From NCBI GenBank assembly GCA_003242115.1, contig QBMP01000027.1:2790-14298 (forward strand): DNA of 11,509 nucleotides, written 5' to 3'. The stretch is from Phormidesmis priestleyi (GTDB lineage Bacteria > Cyanobacteriota > Cyanobacteriia > Phormidesmidales > Phormidesmidaceae). Made by a program: the position numbers and the translations under genes. The notes beneath the pieces are model-generated. The model was given only the letters and a program-made list of their open reading frames with translations, did not search any database and was not told the origin of the DNA. Positions 1-8,604 of the stretch are shown piece by piece. Within the stretch, counting starts at the first letter, position 1. Each line of letters starts with the position of its first letter.

Positions 1-712
1 GCTTTCGGGCGGGCAGCAGCAGCGGGTGGCACTGGCAAGGGCGCTAGCTCCTCGGCCACCGCTGATTTTGTTAGATGAGCCGTTTAGTAATTTAGATGTG
101 CAGGTGCGGCTGTATTTACGGCAGGAGGTACGCGATATTTTAAAGAATGTGGGGGCATCGGGGATTTTTGTAACGCACGATCAAGAAGAAGCATTGGCGA
201 TCGCCGACAAAGTAGCCGTGATGCAATCGGGCCAGATAGAGCAGCTCGATACGCCGGAAAGAATTTATCAAAATCCGGCATCGCGATTTATTGCTGAGTT
301 TGTGACGCAGGCGAACTTTGTGGCGGCGGTGCGAAAAGAGACCGGGTGGCAGACCGAACTAGGCTGGGTGGAGTCGTTAGCCGATGAAGGAGAAACTGGA
401 CTTGATCAGCTCGGAAATCAGTCTGAAAATCAGCCCAACCATCAGGCGGGTGAGCTGATGATCTGCCAGGAAGATATAGAGATGAAGGCAGATGAGGGCG
501 GAGAGTTTTTAGTGCGGGGGCGGCAGTTTTTGGGGCGGGAGTACCAGTATTCGCTGTTGATGCCGTCACAACGGGTGTTGAGTGTGCGATCGCCCGTGAG
601 CCAGCGGCTATCGGTAGGAACTCAGGTGCAGGTAACGGTTAAATCTGGGCGAGCAAAGTTTTTTCAAATCGATCAGGGCAACGCTTTTGAGCAGCAAGGG
701 TCTAAAGCGTGA
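1..712 (+). CDS. ABC transporter ATP-binding protein, 3' part (iron(III)/FutC-like), with TOBE domain
   Basis: Energising ATPase subunit of a binding-protein-dependent importer, acting on the cytoplasmic face of the inner membrane. The reading frame is open from base 2, so the gene enters from outside the window. The first visible residues are the ABC signature LSGGQQQRVALARAL (bases 2-46). Walker B LILLDEP, the D-loop SNLD and the H-loop VTHD follow. Walker A and the Q-loop are missing only because of the window edge. A GTG at base 26 lies inside the signature motif and is not the true start. After the nucleotide-binding domain, PASRFIAEFVTQANF leads into a TOBE-type beta domain that ends at TGA 710-712. 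The TOBE region carries an extra Gln/Asn-rich stretch (about bases 385-455). The order of motifs and the QANF junction resemble cyanobacterial FutC/FbpC ferric-iron ATPases. Sulfate, molybdate or polyamine importers of the same superfamily cannot be excluded, because substrate is set by subunits not seen here. Confidence 0.9.
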   Translation, partial: LSGGQQQRVALARALAPRPPLILLDEPFSNLDVQVRLYLRQEVRDILKNVGASGIFVTHDQEEALAIADKVAVMQSGQIEQLDTPERIYQNPASRFIAEFVTQANFVAAVRKETGWQTELGWVESLADEGETGLDQLGNQSENQPNHQAGELMICQEDIEMKADEGGEFLVRGRQFLGREYQYSLLMPSQRVLSVRSPVSQRLSVGTQVQVTVKSGRAKFFQIDQGNAFEQQGSKA

Positions 713-830
713 ACCGCAGCGCTTAGCTAGAGAGTGAAGCCAAAGGTAGAGCCGCCGATTACACAGGTGTACAACGCTGATGCGTTGGGAATTCTGAGCG
801 TAATTCGTTTAGAAAACTCTCCCTGAGCGC
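713..830 (+). promoter_or_regulatory. Intergenic region upstream of the hybrid kinase (weak signals only)
   Basis: This 118-bp stretch separates the ABC ATPase from the large kinase. It has no T-run terminator. A perfect 6-bp inverted repeat, CAACGC-TGAT-GCGTTG, lies at 772-787. A poor promoter-like pair follows (TTGGGA 785-790, then TTTAGA 808-813, spacer 17), matching the consensus only partly. No Shine-Dalgarno sequence precedes the ATG at 831. An in-frame TAG at 810-812 with no start codon between it and 831 makes that ATG the most upstream possible start. Whether the kinase has its own promoter or reads through from the ABC gene cannot be decided from sequence. Confidence 0.25.
772..787. 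repeat. Inverted repeat, 6-bp stem with 4-nt loop
   Basis: CAACGC (772-777) and GCGTTG (782-787) are perfect reverse complements around TGAT. No U-run follows, so it is not a typical intrinsic terminator. It could be an operator half-site pair, a small RNA hairpin or chance. Confidence 0.3.
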
Positions 831-3800
831 ATGGCGATAGTCACGATCACAGCCCAGCAAACCTTTCCTCAAGTGCCCGGTTATACCCTGACCGAGCAGC
901 TTTATTCAGGCTCCAGAACAGCCGTTTACAGAGCGTTGCAATTACAAGCGCCACAGCAGCCCGTTGTTATCAAAGTTCTTCAGCAAGCCTATCCCAGCTT
1001 CAGCGATCTGGTTGGCTTTCGCAATCAATACATGCTTACCCAAAACCTGACCTTGCCAGGGGTTGTACGCACCTTGAGCCTGGAACCTTGGCAAAACAGC
1101 TACGCCCTAGTCATGGAAGACTTTGGCGGTGTTTCGCTGCAAAAGTATGCCCAAATGTGTGCCGAAAAGTATGCTGAAAAAGATCTCTCATCCAAGGCTC
1201 TACCGCTGAGCGACTGTCTGGCGATCGCGCTGCAAATAGCTGGCACCTTACAGGGGCTTTACCGTGAGCGTATCGTTCATAAAGATATCAAACCTGCCAA
1301 TATTTTGATCGATCCAGACAGTAAGCAAATCAAGCTGATTGACTTTAGCATCGCGTCTTTGCTGCCGAAAGAGACCCAAACGCTTCAAAATCCTAACGGC
1401 TTAGAAGGATCGCTGTCGTACTTAGCGCCTGAGCAAACGGGTCGCATGAATCGGGGAATTGACTACCGCGCCGATTTTTATAGCCTGGGGGTGACGCTGT
1501 ACGAGCTGCTGACCGGAGAGCTGCCCTTTACAGCAACAGATCCTTTGGAACTGGTGCACTGTCATATCGCCAAAGCGCCTGTCCCAGTCGATCAGGTAGA
1601 TTCAGCTATTCCCTCAATGGTGTCGGCGATTGTCCTCAAGCTGATGGCCAAAAATGCGGAAGATCGCTATCAAAGTGCAGTTAGCCTTAAAAAAGATCTT
1701 TTGAGATGCCTGAGTCAGTGGCAGGAAAACGGCCAAATTGAGCCCTTTGCCTTGGGCGCTAACGATATCAGCGATCGCTTTTTCATTCTAGAGAAGCTGT
1801 ATGGCCGCGAGGCCGAAATTAAGTCCCTTTTGGCTGCCTTCGAGCGGACGGCGCAGGGCCATTCTGAAATAATGCTGGTTGCTGGGTTTTCGGGCATTGG
1901 CAAAACTGCTGTGATCAACGAAATTCACAAGCCGATTACCCGTCAACAGGGTTATTTTATTCGGGGTAAGTTTGATCAGTTTAATCGCGATCGGCCACTC
2001 TCAGCTTTTGTGCAGGCACTGCGAGACTTAATGGGGCAAATTTTGTCCGAATCTGATGGCGCGATCGCTCACTGGCGCAGCCGCATTTTAGCGGTCGTAA
2101 GAGAAAGCGCTCAGCTGCTGATTGACGTGATTCCTGAGCTAGAAAATATTATCGGTTCACAGCCCGATGCTGCCGCCCTATCTGGCCCATCTGCCGAAAA
2201 TCGCTTCAATCGTCTTTTTCAAAATTTTATTGGCTTGTTCACCTCAATAGATCATCCTTTAGTGATCTTTTTAGATGATTTGCAGTGGGCCGACACCGCT
2301 TCTTTACAGCTCATTAAGCTGTTGATGGCAGAACAACATCACCTGCTGCTGCTAGGCGCTTACCGAGACAATGAGGTTTCTTCTACTCACGCTTTTATCG
2401 AAATGGTAGAAGCGCTCAAACAATCTGCCGTTGCCCTTAGCACCCTTACCCTAGCCCCGCTCACGCGCCAAGACACTAGCCACCTCATCGCCGATACGCT
2501 GCACTGTAGCGCGCTCCGAGCCCAACCGCTGACTGATCTGTTGCGGCGAAAAACCCAAGGCAACCCGTTTTTTACCGTACAGTTTCTCAAAACGCTCTAC
2601 GCAGAAGGGTATATCACGTTTAATCCAGACCAAAGCCATTGGGAATGTGACATTGCTCAAGTTAGTGCGCTAGCGATCAGTGATGATGTGGTAGCGCTGA
2701 TGGTGCAGCAGCTCGAAAAACTCTCACGAGAAACACAGCGAGTGCTTCAGCTTGCTGCCTGTATTGGTAATCGGTTTGATCTCGCAACGCTGACTATTGT
2801 CTGCGATCAGGGTCAGCCCAAAATCGCCAAAGCGCTATGGCAGGCACTAGAGGCAGGTTTAATTTTCCCAACGAGTCAGACCTATAAGCTGTTTCAATCA
2901 GAAGCCGAGCTTCACGCAGAAACGGTAGAGAGTCTCCCTTCCGAAAGTTCTGCTAACTCAACCTATCGTTTTTTGCATGATCGCGTTCAGCAGGCCGCGT
3001 ATTCTTTGATTCCTGACAGCGATAAGCAAGTCACCCATCTCAAAGTCGGGCGACTGTTGCTGCAAAATACATCCCCACAGGAACGAGAAAAAAATCTGTT
3101 TGAAATTGTCAGCCAGCTAAATATGGGGATTCCCCATCTGAGTGACATCGCCGAGCGCAAAGAACTCTCCCAGCTCAATTTGGAGGCTGCCCAAAAAGCC
3201 AGATCTTCTGCGGCCTACAGTGCTTCAGCTAGCTTCTTGAAAATCTCTATTCAGCTATTAGCAATAGCAGACACTTTCGCAGACACTTTCGCAGAGGTAG
3301 CCGGATCAAGTGCCTGGGAAACCGACTATGCCGCTATGCTACGCCGCTACAATTTGCTTGCAGAAGCCAGCTATCTCAGTGGCGACTTTGACTCAGCTTC
3401 GCAGCATATTGATGTGATTTTTGGCTGCACTCACACGGTGATTGATCGCATAGATGCTTACGAAACTCGCATTCAGATTGCTGTCGCCCAAACCCAGTTT
3501 CAGCGCGCGCTCGATACTGGATTAGAAGCGCTAGCCTTGCTCCAGATTAGGCTCAATGACGCCCCGCCGCCAGCACTCGACATTGAGCGCCTCTACCATC
3601 TGCCTTCTATCGCATATCCACAGGCAATAGCAGCGCTTAGCATTCTCAGCAAGCTTTGGGCACCGGCCTTTGTTACCAGTCCTGAGCTGCTGCCCAAGGT
3701 CATTTTGACCATGCTGAATCTGTCGGTCACCCATGGCAGTTCAGCAACAGGCGCATTTGCCTACGCCCTATACGGGATGCTGCTATGTGGCACTGTGGAA

Positions 3801-6401
3801 GATATTGAGATGGGCTACAGGTTTGGTCAGCTAGCCCTGCATACGCTAGCGCAGTACGAAGATGCCGAACTGCGCTGCAAAGTCAATCAGCTATTCCATG
3901 CCTTTATTCGTAACTGGAAAGAGCCCGCTCACCATGGCGTAGAATGTCTTGCCGATAATGTTCAGACCGGACTCGAAACTGGGGATATAGAGTTTGCCTG
4001 CTACTCGGCGATTAACTACTGCGACAATCTCTGTATTATTGGAGTGCCGCTAGCCACTGTTTACAAAAAGCAGACCTATTACATTGAGCTGACGAAAAGT
4101 GTTCGACAAGAGTTTCAGCATGACTGCGCCCTAATTTGGGGACAGTTTGTTGAAAATTTAATGGGTGATGCAAAGAAACCAACAGAATTAGTCGGGCAGC
4201 GGTTTGATGAGCATACGCAAGTTGCTCGGCTCAAATCAGCCGGTTCTTTTTCAGTCCTTTTCTTTCTCTATATTGCAAAAGCTATTTTGAATTACGTTTT
4301 TGAGGACTACGAAGGCACGCTAGCCGCGACAGATTCAGCGACTCAGTACGAAGCTGCTGGATGCGGGCTCCTGCCAATTACGCAGTTGCCTATGTATAGA
4401 TCATTGGCACTTCTGGCGCTGTACTCGGATGCGAATGATGAACAGCAGCTATCGGCGCTAGCGGAAGTTAGCACCTACCAGCAACGTCTGAGCATTTGGG
4501 CTACCCACGCTCCCGAAAATTTTCAGCATAAGCTCGATTTGGTGGCCGCTGAGGTGGCACGGGTGCAGGGGCAAAGGGTCGAAGCGCTTGATCTATATGA
4601 GCGCGCTATTGCGGGTGCAAAACAAAACAACTATCTCCATGAAGAGGCGATCGCGAATGAGCTAGCAGCCAAATTTTATTTGGACTGGGGCAAAGAGAAA
4701 ATCGCTAGTGTCTATCTACAAGATGCCTACTATTGCTATGTGCGCTGGGATGCAAAAGCCAAAACTAATGATCTTGAAAAGCGCTACCCTCGGTTGCTTC
4801 AGCCGATTTTCCAAGAAAATTCTACGCGCCGAAGCGCTATGAGCGCACTTACGAGTATCGCCAATCTCAACAAATCTCACCACAGTTCAACGCAGACCTT
4901 AGTTCATACTTCAATTCATTCTACAATTCACCCTAGCTGCACTCACACGACCAGTAGCAATGTCGCGTTAGATTTTGCAGCCGTCATCAAAACTGCGCAA
5001 AGCATCTCCGGTACGCTTGAGTTAGATAAACTGATGTGTCAGATCGCTCAGATTATTTTGCAAAATTCTGGCGGCGATCGCTGCGCTCTAGTTCTGCCAA
5101 ACCAAGACGGCGTATGGTCTGTCGAAGCCGCTGCTGCTATTGATGCCTCAGATAGTGCCTCAGATGATGCCTCAGAACTTTCCTGCACCACGACCTCAGA
5201 GCCACTAGAGGGTAATCTCAATGTCCCGACTAAGCTGCTGAACTATGTCAAAAACACCCAGTCAATGGTGGTCATCGACAATCTTAAAACAGACTTGCCG
5301 GTGTTAGGAAGGTACCTTCTTCATCATCGGCCTAGGAGTGTGCTGTGCCTGCCCATTCTCAATCAAGGTCATCTCATCGGCCTGCTCTATCTTCAAAACC
5401 AAGCAACCAGCCATGTTTTCACCGAAGATCGCATTTTTACCCTCTATTTTCTTTGTACCCAAGCCGCCATCTCTCTCGAAAATGCTCGACTCTATCAAGC
5501 AGCGCAAGCCTACGCTCAGCGGCTTGAACAATCGCAAATACAAACCATCCAAAGTGAAAAAATGGCTTCGCTTGGCAACTTAGTTGCAGGCGTTGCTCAC
5601 GAAATCAACAATCCGATTGGCTTTCTCAACGGCAGCATCAAAAATGCCAGCACCTATCTCCAAGATTTGCTTGAGCATTTAGAACTCTATCAGAAGTGCT
5701 ACCCCAACGCGGTTGAAGCCATTCAAGAAAATGAACAGGAAATTGATCTGAGCTTTCTTAGTGAAGATTTCCCAAAGCTCATCCAGTCGATGAAAGGCGC
5801 GACTAATCGAATTAAAAACATTAGCACCAGCTTGCGCACTTTCTCCCGCGCGGATACAGAATACAAGGTGAGCGCTAGCTTAAATGAAGGGCTAGATAGC
5901 ACTTTGTTAATTTTAAAATATCGGATTAAGGCTAATGAGCAACGTCCAGCCATTGAGGTTGTGACAGCGTATGGTGATTTGCCGATGGTTGAATGCTTTC
6001 CGGGGCAGCTCAATCAAGTCTTTATGAATCTGTTGGCGAATGCTATTGATGTGTTCGATGAAGCCGCTCAGCAGTCATCGTTTGAAGCGCTTAAAAAACA
6101 GCCGCCGCAAACCATTACGGTCAGTACTGTCGGGTTGACGGACAGCTTGGCAGAGAGAAATATGGTTGAAATTCGGATTGCTGATAATGGAAAAGGGATG
6201 CCGGATGAGGTGAAGGAGAAAATTTTTGATCATCTTTTTACCACTAAGGCGGTTGGGAAAGGGACGGGGTTAGGGTTAGCGATCGCGCGTCAAATTGTTA
6301 CCGAAGCCCACAGCGGTTTATTGACGGTCACCTCTGAGCTAGGCAAGGGCACTGAGTTTTGTATTCGACTGCCTATTTCTGGCTCTACTGCGCATGGATA
6401 A
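831..6401 (+). CDS. Hybrid serine/threonine protein kinase - ATPase - GAF - histidine kinase (HstK-type), 1856 aa
   Basis: Large cytoplasmic sensor kinase; no transmembrane segment or signal peptide is evident. Domains in order follow. (a) Ser/Thr kinase, about residues 15-280: K48 in VVIKVL, catalytic loop HKDIKPAN (H150, D152, K154, N157), DFS at 171-173 in place of DFG, and APE 199-201. The Gly-rich loop is degenerate (YSGSRTAVY). (b) STAND/AAA-like ATPase, about 325-640: Walker A GFSGIGKT 352-359 and Walker B VIFLDDLQWAD with D482/D483. (c) Long helical, TPR-like region, about 700-1325, then a Ser/Thr/His-rich linker, about 1330-1380. (d) GAF domain, about 1381-1550. (e) HisKA with phosphoacceptor H1590 in VAHEINNP. 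(f) HATPase_c with N1737, DNGKG from 1785 and GKGTGLGL 1809-1816. There is no receiver domain. This architecture is known from cyanobacterial HstK-like proteins and related predicted-ATPase kinases. The ligand and the partner regulator are unknown, and no response regulator gene is in the window. The gene stands alone between an ABC gene and a convergent glucosidase. It contains two in-frame tandem repeats (3267-3290 and 5142-5177). Confidence 0.93.
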   Translation: MAIVTITAQQTFPQVPGYTLTEQLYSGSRTAVYRALQLQAPQQPVVIKVLQQAYPSFSDLVGFRNQYMLTQNLTLPGVVRTLSLEPWQNSYALVMEDFGGVSLQKYAQMCAEKYAEKDLSSKALPLSDCLAIALQIAGTLQGLYRERIVHKDIKPANILIDPDSKQIKLIDFSIASLLPKETQTLQNPNGLEGSLSYLAPEQTGRMNRGIDYRADFYSLGVTLYELLTGELPFTATDPLELVHCHIAKAPVPVDQVDSAIPSMVSAIVLKLMAKNAEDRYQSAVSLKKDLLRCLSQWQENGQIEPFALGANDISDRFFILEKLYGREAEIKSLLAAFERTAQGHSEIMLVAGFSGIGKTAVINEIHKPITRQQGYFIRGKFDQFNRDRPLSAFVQALRDLMGQILSESDGAIAHWRSRILAVVRESAQLLIDVIPELENIIGSQPDAAALSGPSAENRFNRLFQNFIGLFTSIDHPLVIFLDDLQWADTASLQLIKLLMAEQHHLLLLGAYRDNEVSSTHAFIEMVEALKQSAVALSTLTLAPLTRQDTSHLIADTLHCSALRAQPLTDLLRRKTQGNPFFTVQFLKTLYAEGYITFNPDQSHWECDIAQVSALAISDDVVALMVQQLEKLSRETQRVLQLAACIGNRFDLATLTIVCDQGQPKIAKALWQALEAGLIFPTSQTYKLFQSEAELHAETVESLPSESSANSTYRFLHDRVQQAAYSLIPDSDKQVTHLKVGRLLLQNTSPQEREKNLFEIVSQLNMGIPHLSDIAERKELSQLNLEAAQKARSSAAYSASASFLKISIQLLAIADTFADTFAEVAGSSAWETDYAAMLRRYNLLAEASYLSGDFDSASQHIDVIFGCTHTVIDRIDAYETRIQIAVAQTQFQRALDTGLEALALLQIRLNDAPPPALDIERLYHLPSIAYPQAIAALSILSKLWAPAFVTSPELLPKVILTMLNLSVTHGSSATGAFAYALYGMLLCGTVEDIEMGYRFGQLALHTLAQYEDAELRCKVNQLFHAFIRNWKEPAHHGVECLADNVQTGLETGDIEFACYSAINYCDNLCIIGVPLATVYKKQTYYIELTKSVRQEFQHDCALIWGQFVENLMGDAKKPTELVGQRFDEHTQVARLKSAGSFSVLFFLYIAKAILNYVFEDYEGTLAATDSATQYEAAGCGLLPITQLPMYRSLALLALYSDANDEQQLSALAEVSTYQQRLSIWATHAPENFQHKLDLVAAEVARVQGQRVEALDLYERAIAGAKQNNYLHEEAIANELAAKFYLDWGKEKIASVYLQDAYYCYVRWDAKAKTNDLEKRYPRLLQPIFQENSTRRSAMSALTSIANLNKSHHSSTQTLVHTSIHSTIHPSCTHTTSSNVALDFAAVIKTAQSISGTLELDKLMCQIAQIILQNSGGDRCALVLPNQDGVWSVEAAAAIDASDSASDDASELSCTTTSEPLEGNLNVPTKLLNYVKNTQSMVVIDNLKTDLPVLGRYLLHHRPRSVLCLPILNQGHLIGLLYLQNQATSHVFTEDRIFTLYFLCTQAAISLENARLYQAAQAYAQRLEQSQIQTIQSEKMASLGNLVAGVAHEINNPIGFLNGSIKNASTYLQDLLEHLELYQKCYPNAVEAIQENEQEIDLSFLSEDFPKLIQSMKGATNRIKNISTSLRTFSRADTEYKVSASLNEGLDSTLLILKYRIKANEQRPAIEVVTAYGDLPMVECFPGQLNQVFMNLLANAIDVFDEAAQQSSFEALKKQPPQTITVSTVGLTDSLAERNMVEIRIADNGKGMPDEVKEKIFDHLFTTKAVGKGTGLGLAIARQIVTEAHSGLLTVTSELGKGTEFCIRLPISGSTAHG
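3267..3290 (+). repeat. In-frame tandem repeat, 2 x 12 bp (ADTF ADTF)
   Basis: GCAGACACTTTC occurs twice in perfect tandem (3267-3278, 3279-3290). It adds the residues ADTF twice within the helical region of the hybrid kinase. The perfect identity suggests a recent duplication, probably by replication slippage. Confidence 0.85.
5142..5177 (+). repeat. In-frame tandem repeat, 3 x 12 bp (Asp/Ser-rich) inside the GAF domain
   Basis: Three near-identical 12-bp units (GATGCCTCAGAT, AGTGCCTCAGAT, GATGCCTCAGAA) encode DASD-SASD-DASE. They sit in the GAF domain just after the WSVEAAA strand, so probably in a surface loop. Unit length is a multiple of three, so changes in copy number would keep the frame. 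Confidence 0.8.
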
Positions 6402-6402
6402 G

Positions 6403-6431
6403 TTCGAGGAATCGAAAGATTGTTGTTTTGC
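6403..6431 (+). terminator. Weak candidate terminator after the hybrid kinase
   Basis: Directly after the kinase stop codon, TTCGA (6403-6407) and TCGAA (6412-6416) pair around GGAA, followed by a T-rich but interrupted tract (TTGTTGTTTT, within 6420-6430). The stem is only 5 bp, so this is at best a weak intrinsic terminator in the 54-bp gap between the convergent kinase and glucosidase genes. Confidence 0.25.
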
Positions 6432-6455
6432 AGATGCCAGCTAGTGCTTTAGTCG

Positions 6456-8588
6456 CTACTGTTTTAGCAACTGCCAGAGGCGTAGCACTTCGGCGACTGA
6501 CCAAGCTTGGGCGAAGGCTCCGCGCGAGGTGAAGGGTGATTCACCATCAAAGATTTCGCTGAGGGTGCCGGTGCAGCCGGATTGGAGATGGTGGATGAGG
6601 GGGGTGAGAAAGGTGCGGGCAAGATCGGGGTTTTGATAGACTTTGAGATGGGCTTGGGTGAAGGGGCCAATTAGCCAAGCCCAAGTGGTGCCTTGATGGT
6701 AGCTGCCGTCGCGTTTGATGCGATCGCCCCCATACACACCCACGTAGTCAGGGTGATTAGGAGAAAGCGATCGCAAACCGTGAGAAGTCAGCAGTTGCTG
6801 CGCGCAGGTATCGACGATGGCTTTTTGCTGGGCCGGGAGTAGGGGCGGCGCAAAAGCGAGGGAAACGGCGAAAAGCTGATTGGGGCGTAGGGCAGGGTCA
6901 TTGCCTTCGGGGCCGTCAATGACGTCGTAGCAGTAGCCGCGATCCGGCTGCCAGAATTTTTGGAAGCTGGCGGCGGTTTGGGCGGCGAGGGTGAGGTATG
7001 GGCGATCGCTCTGGTCTAACGGTTGGCCTAGCTGCTGGGCAAATTGCGCCATACAGCGCAAAGCATTATGCCAAAGCGCATTGATTTCCACAGGTTTGCC
7101 AATGCGGGGAGTCACCACCCAATCATCGACTTTGGCGTCCATCCAGGTGAGCTGCGCGCCCACTTCTCCGGCATAAAGCAGGCCGTCGCTGCTATCAGCG
7201 TGAATGTTGTAGCGGGTGCCGCGCAGGTGCCAATCAATCACAGTCTGCAAGGCCGGGAAAAGCTCTTCAATTAACGCTAAATCTTGTGTCGCTTCAAAGT
7301 AAGCGCGAATCGCTTCAAAGTACCAAAGAATCGCATCGACGGTGTTGTATCCAGGAGCGTCATTGGCTTCGGGGAAAGCGTTGGGCAGCATTCCCTGACT
7401 GAGATAGCGAGCAAACGTGCGTAAAATTGGGCGGGCAATGTCGGGCCGTCCGGTCGCTAAAGTCAGCCCCGGCAGGGCGATCATCGTGTCGCGACCCCAG
7501 TCGCCAAACCAGGGATAGCCCGCAATGATGGTTTTGCCAATTGTTGTTTTTGGATCTGTTGTTTGTTTGGCCGTTATTGAATCTGCTGAATCTGTTAAGC
7601 CGACTGAATCTGTTGCCAAATCAGTATCTTCAGATTCAGGTGGAAGCGTGCGGTTAACAATAAACTGGTCGGCGGCGAGGGTAAGCTGTTGAATGTAGGG
7701 AGGAGCGGATGCTGAGGGAAAGCAATCTAACAGAGTTTGTTCGTATTGCTGTCTGAGGGTGAGGGCTGCCTGTCCATTTAAATCGGGGTGAGGATGGGTG
7801 CTAGCGACGAAGGTCAGCGTTTCACCGGTTTTGAGAGTAGTGCGTAGGGTAGCGGCGTGGAAGTTGTTGTCTAGCGGAGAGAGGCCGCGATAGTGTTCTA
7901 GGTTGAGCAAATAGTGCTGGTGCCATTTGCTAGCGGGCAATAGCTGACCTTTACTGCTGAGCAGATAAAACGAGGTGGCTTGTTCAAAGGCTTCGATTTT
8001 GAGTCCTCTGGGGTGAGCGCGGGTTTGAATTTGCCAGCTGCTTTGCGGGGTGACGCTGTGATGATCGCGATAGTTAATCAGGGCTTTAATGCTGAGGGTG
8101 AGCGGGGCGGTAGATCTAGCAAGGGTGTATTGAATATAGGTGGTGTTTTCATTCCGCTGCATCCAGATTCGCTTTTGCAGAAGGGCATCGGCTATAGCGT
8201 AACTCCAAACGGGTGTTGTGCCTTCGAGGTGAAACTGTTCTAGGTGGCGATAGCCGTAGCCGGTGAGGGTGCCGCCTGCCCAGCGATCGCAGCTCAATGA
8301 GTAGCTGTGGCGCTGATAGATCAAGGTTTCATCTAGCTTGGTCAATAGCAAGGTACGCCCCAACGGTGGCTTCAGCGCGGCGACTAATAGGCCATGATAG
8401 CAGCGTGTCAGCGTCGTGGAAATTGTGCCGCAGCCATAGCCGCCAATGCCATTGCTAATCAGCCATTCGCGCTGAGTCGCTTGGCTCAAATCGCCGCAGA
8501 TGTCACGGCCAAAATTGACCACGCCTGAAGCGGGAGAGGCCAAATGAGAAGCCAAATGAGAAGCCAGATGAGAGAAAGAGCTGTTCAT
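6456..8588 (-). CDS. Glycogen-debranching enzyme, amylo-alpha-1,6-glucosidase type (GDE_N + GDE_C, GH133-like), 710 aa
   Basis: Predicted cytosolic enzyme that hydrolyses alpha-1,6 branch points or limit-dextrin stubs during glycogen breakdown. The N-terminal beta-rich domain (about 24-290) starts with REWLISNGIGGYGCGT and RCYHGLLVAAL, typical of bacterial/archaeal GDE_N. The C-terminal (alpha/alpha)6 domain (about 300-705) has GYPWFGDWGRD at 357-367, LPNAFPE 401-407, YNTVDAILW 414-422, TWMDAK 481-486, EINALW 501-506, GTTWAWLIG 633-641 and GTLSEIFDGE 674-683. Acidic residues in the GDWGRD and TWMDAK blocks are expected near the active site. The length is normal for the prokaryotic family. It differs from GlgX (GH13), whose motifs are absent. 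The ATG at 8588 is the only usable start: upstream codons stay open to a TAG at 8652-8654 but hold no start codon. No Shine-Dalgarno is visible. Oddities are an HLAS triple repeat at residues 8-19 and a Thr/Ser/Asp-rich insert at about 314-350 between the two domains. Confidence 0.92.
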   Translation of the reverse strand: MNSSFSHLASHLASHLASPASGVVNFGRDICGDLSQATQREWLISNGIGGYGCGTISTTLTRCYHGLLVAALKPPLGRTLLLTKLDETLIYQRHSYSLSCDRWAGGTLTGYGYRHLEQFHLEGTTPVWSYAIADALLQKRIWMQRNENTTYIQYTLARSTAPLTLSIKALINYRDHHSVTPQSSWQIQTRAHPRGLKIEAFEQATSFYLLSSKGQLLPASKWHQHYLLNLEHYRGLSPLDNNFHAATLRTTLKTGETLTFVASTHPHPDLNGQAALTLRQQYEQTLLDCFPSASAPPYIQQLTLAADQFIVNRTLPPESEDTDLATDSVGLTDSADSITAKQTTDPKTTIGKTIIAGYPWFGDWGRDTMIALPGLTLATGRPDIARPILRTFARYLSQGMLPNAFPEANDAPGYNTVDAILWYFEAIRAYFEATQDLALIEELFPALQTVIDWHLRGTRYNIHADSSDGLLYAGEVGAQLTWMDAKVDDWVVTPRIGKPVEINALWHNALRCMAQFAQQLGQPLDQSDRPYLTLAAQTAASFQKFWQPDRGYCYDVIDGPEGNDPALRPNQLFAVSLAFAPPLLPAQQKAIVDTCAQQLLTSHGLRSLSPNHPDYVGVYGGDRIKRDGSYHQGTTWAWLIGPFTQAHLKVYQNPDLARTFLTPLIHHLQSGCTGTLSEIFDGESPFTSRGAFAQAWSVAEVLRLWQLLKQ
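8539..8574 (-). repeat. In-frame tandem repeat, 3 x 12 bp (HLAS x3) at the debranching enzyme N-terminus
   Basis: On the plus strand GCCAAATGAGAA occurs twice (8539-8550, 8551-8562) and is followed by a near copy, GCCAGATGAGAG (8563-8574). Read on the minus strand these encode HLAS three times, just before the conserved domain begins. The extension looks dispensable and produced by slippage. Confidence 0.85.
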
Positions 8589-8604
8589 AATTGTTGCAGG
8601 GTTA

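Noticed and set aside
26..28. GTG at base 26 as the start of the ABC ATPase
   Set aside because: The frame is open to base 2 and those upstream codons encode the start of the ABC signature LSGGQQQR, so the gene begins outside the window.
3267..3290. Tandem repeats as CRISPR-like arrays
   Set aside because: Units are 12-15 bp, contiguous without spacers, in-frame within genes and only two or three copies long.
5304..5583. Overlapping small frames on both strands inside the GAF/HisKA part of the kinase
   Set aside because: All lie within a continuous, motif-rich coding frame and show no family resemblance, so they are shadows.
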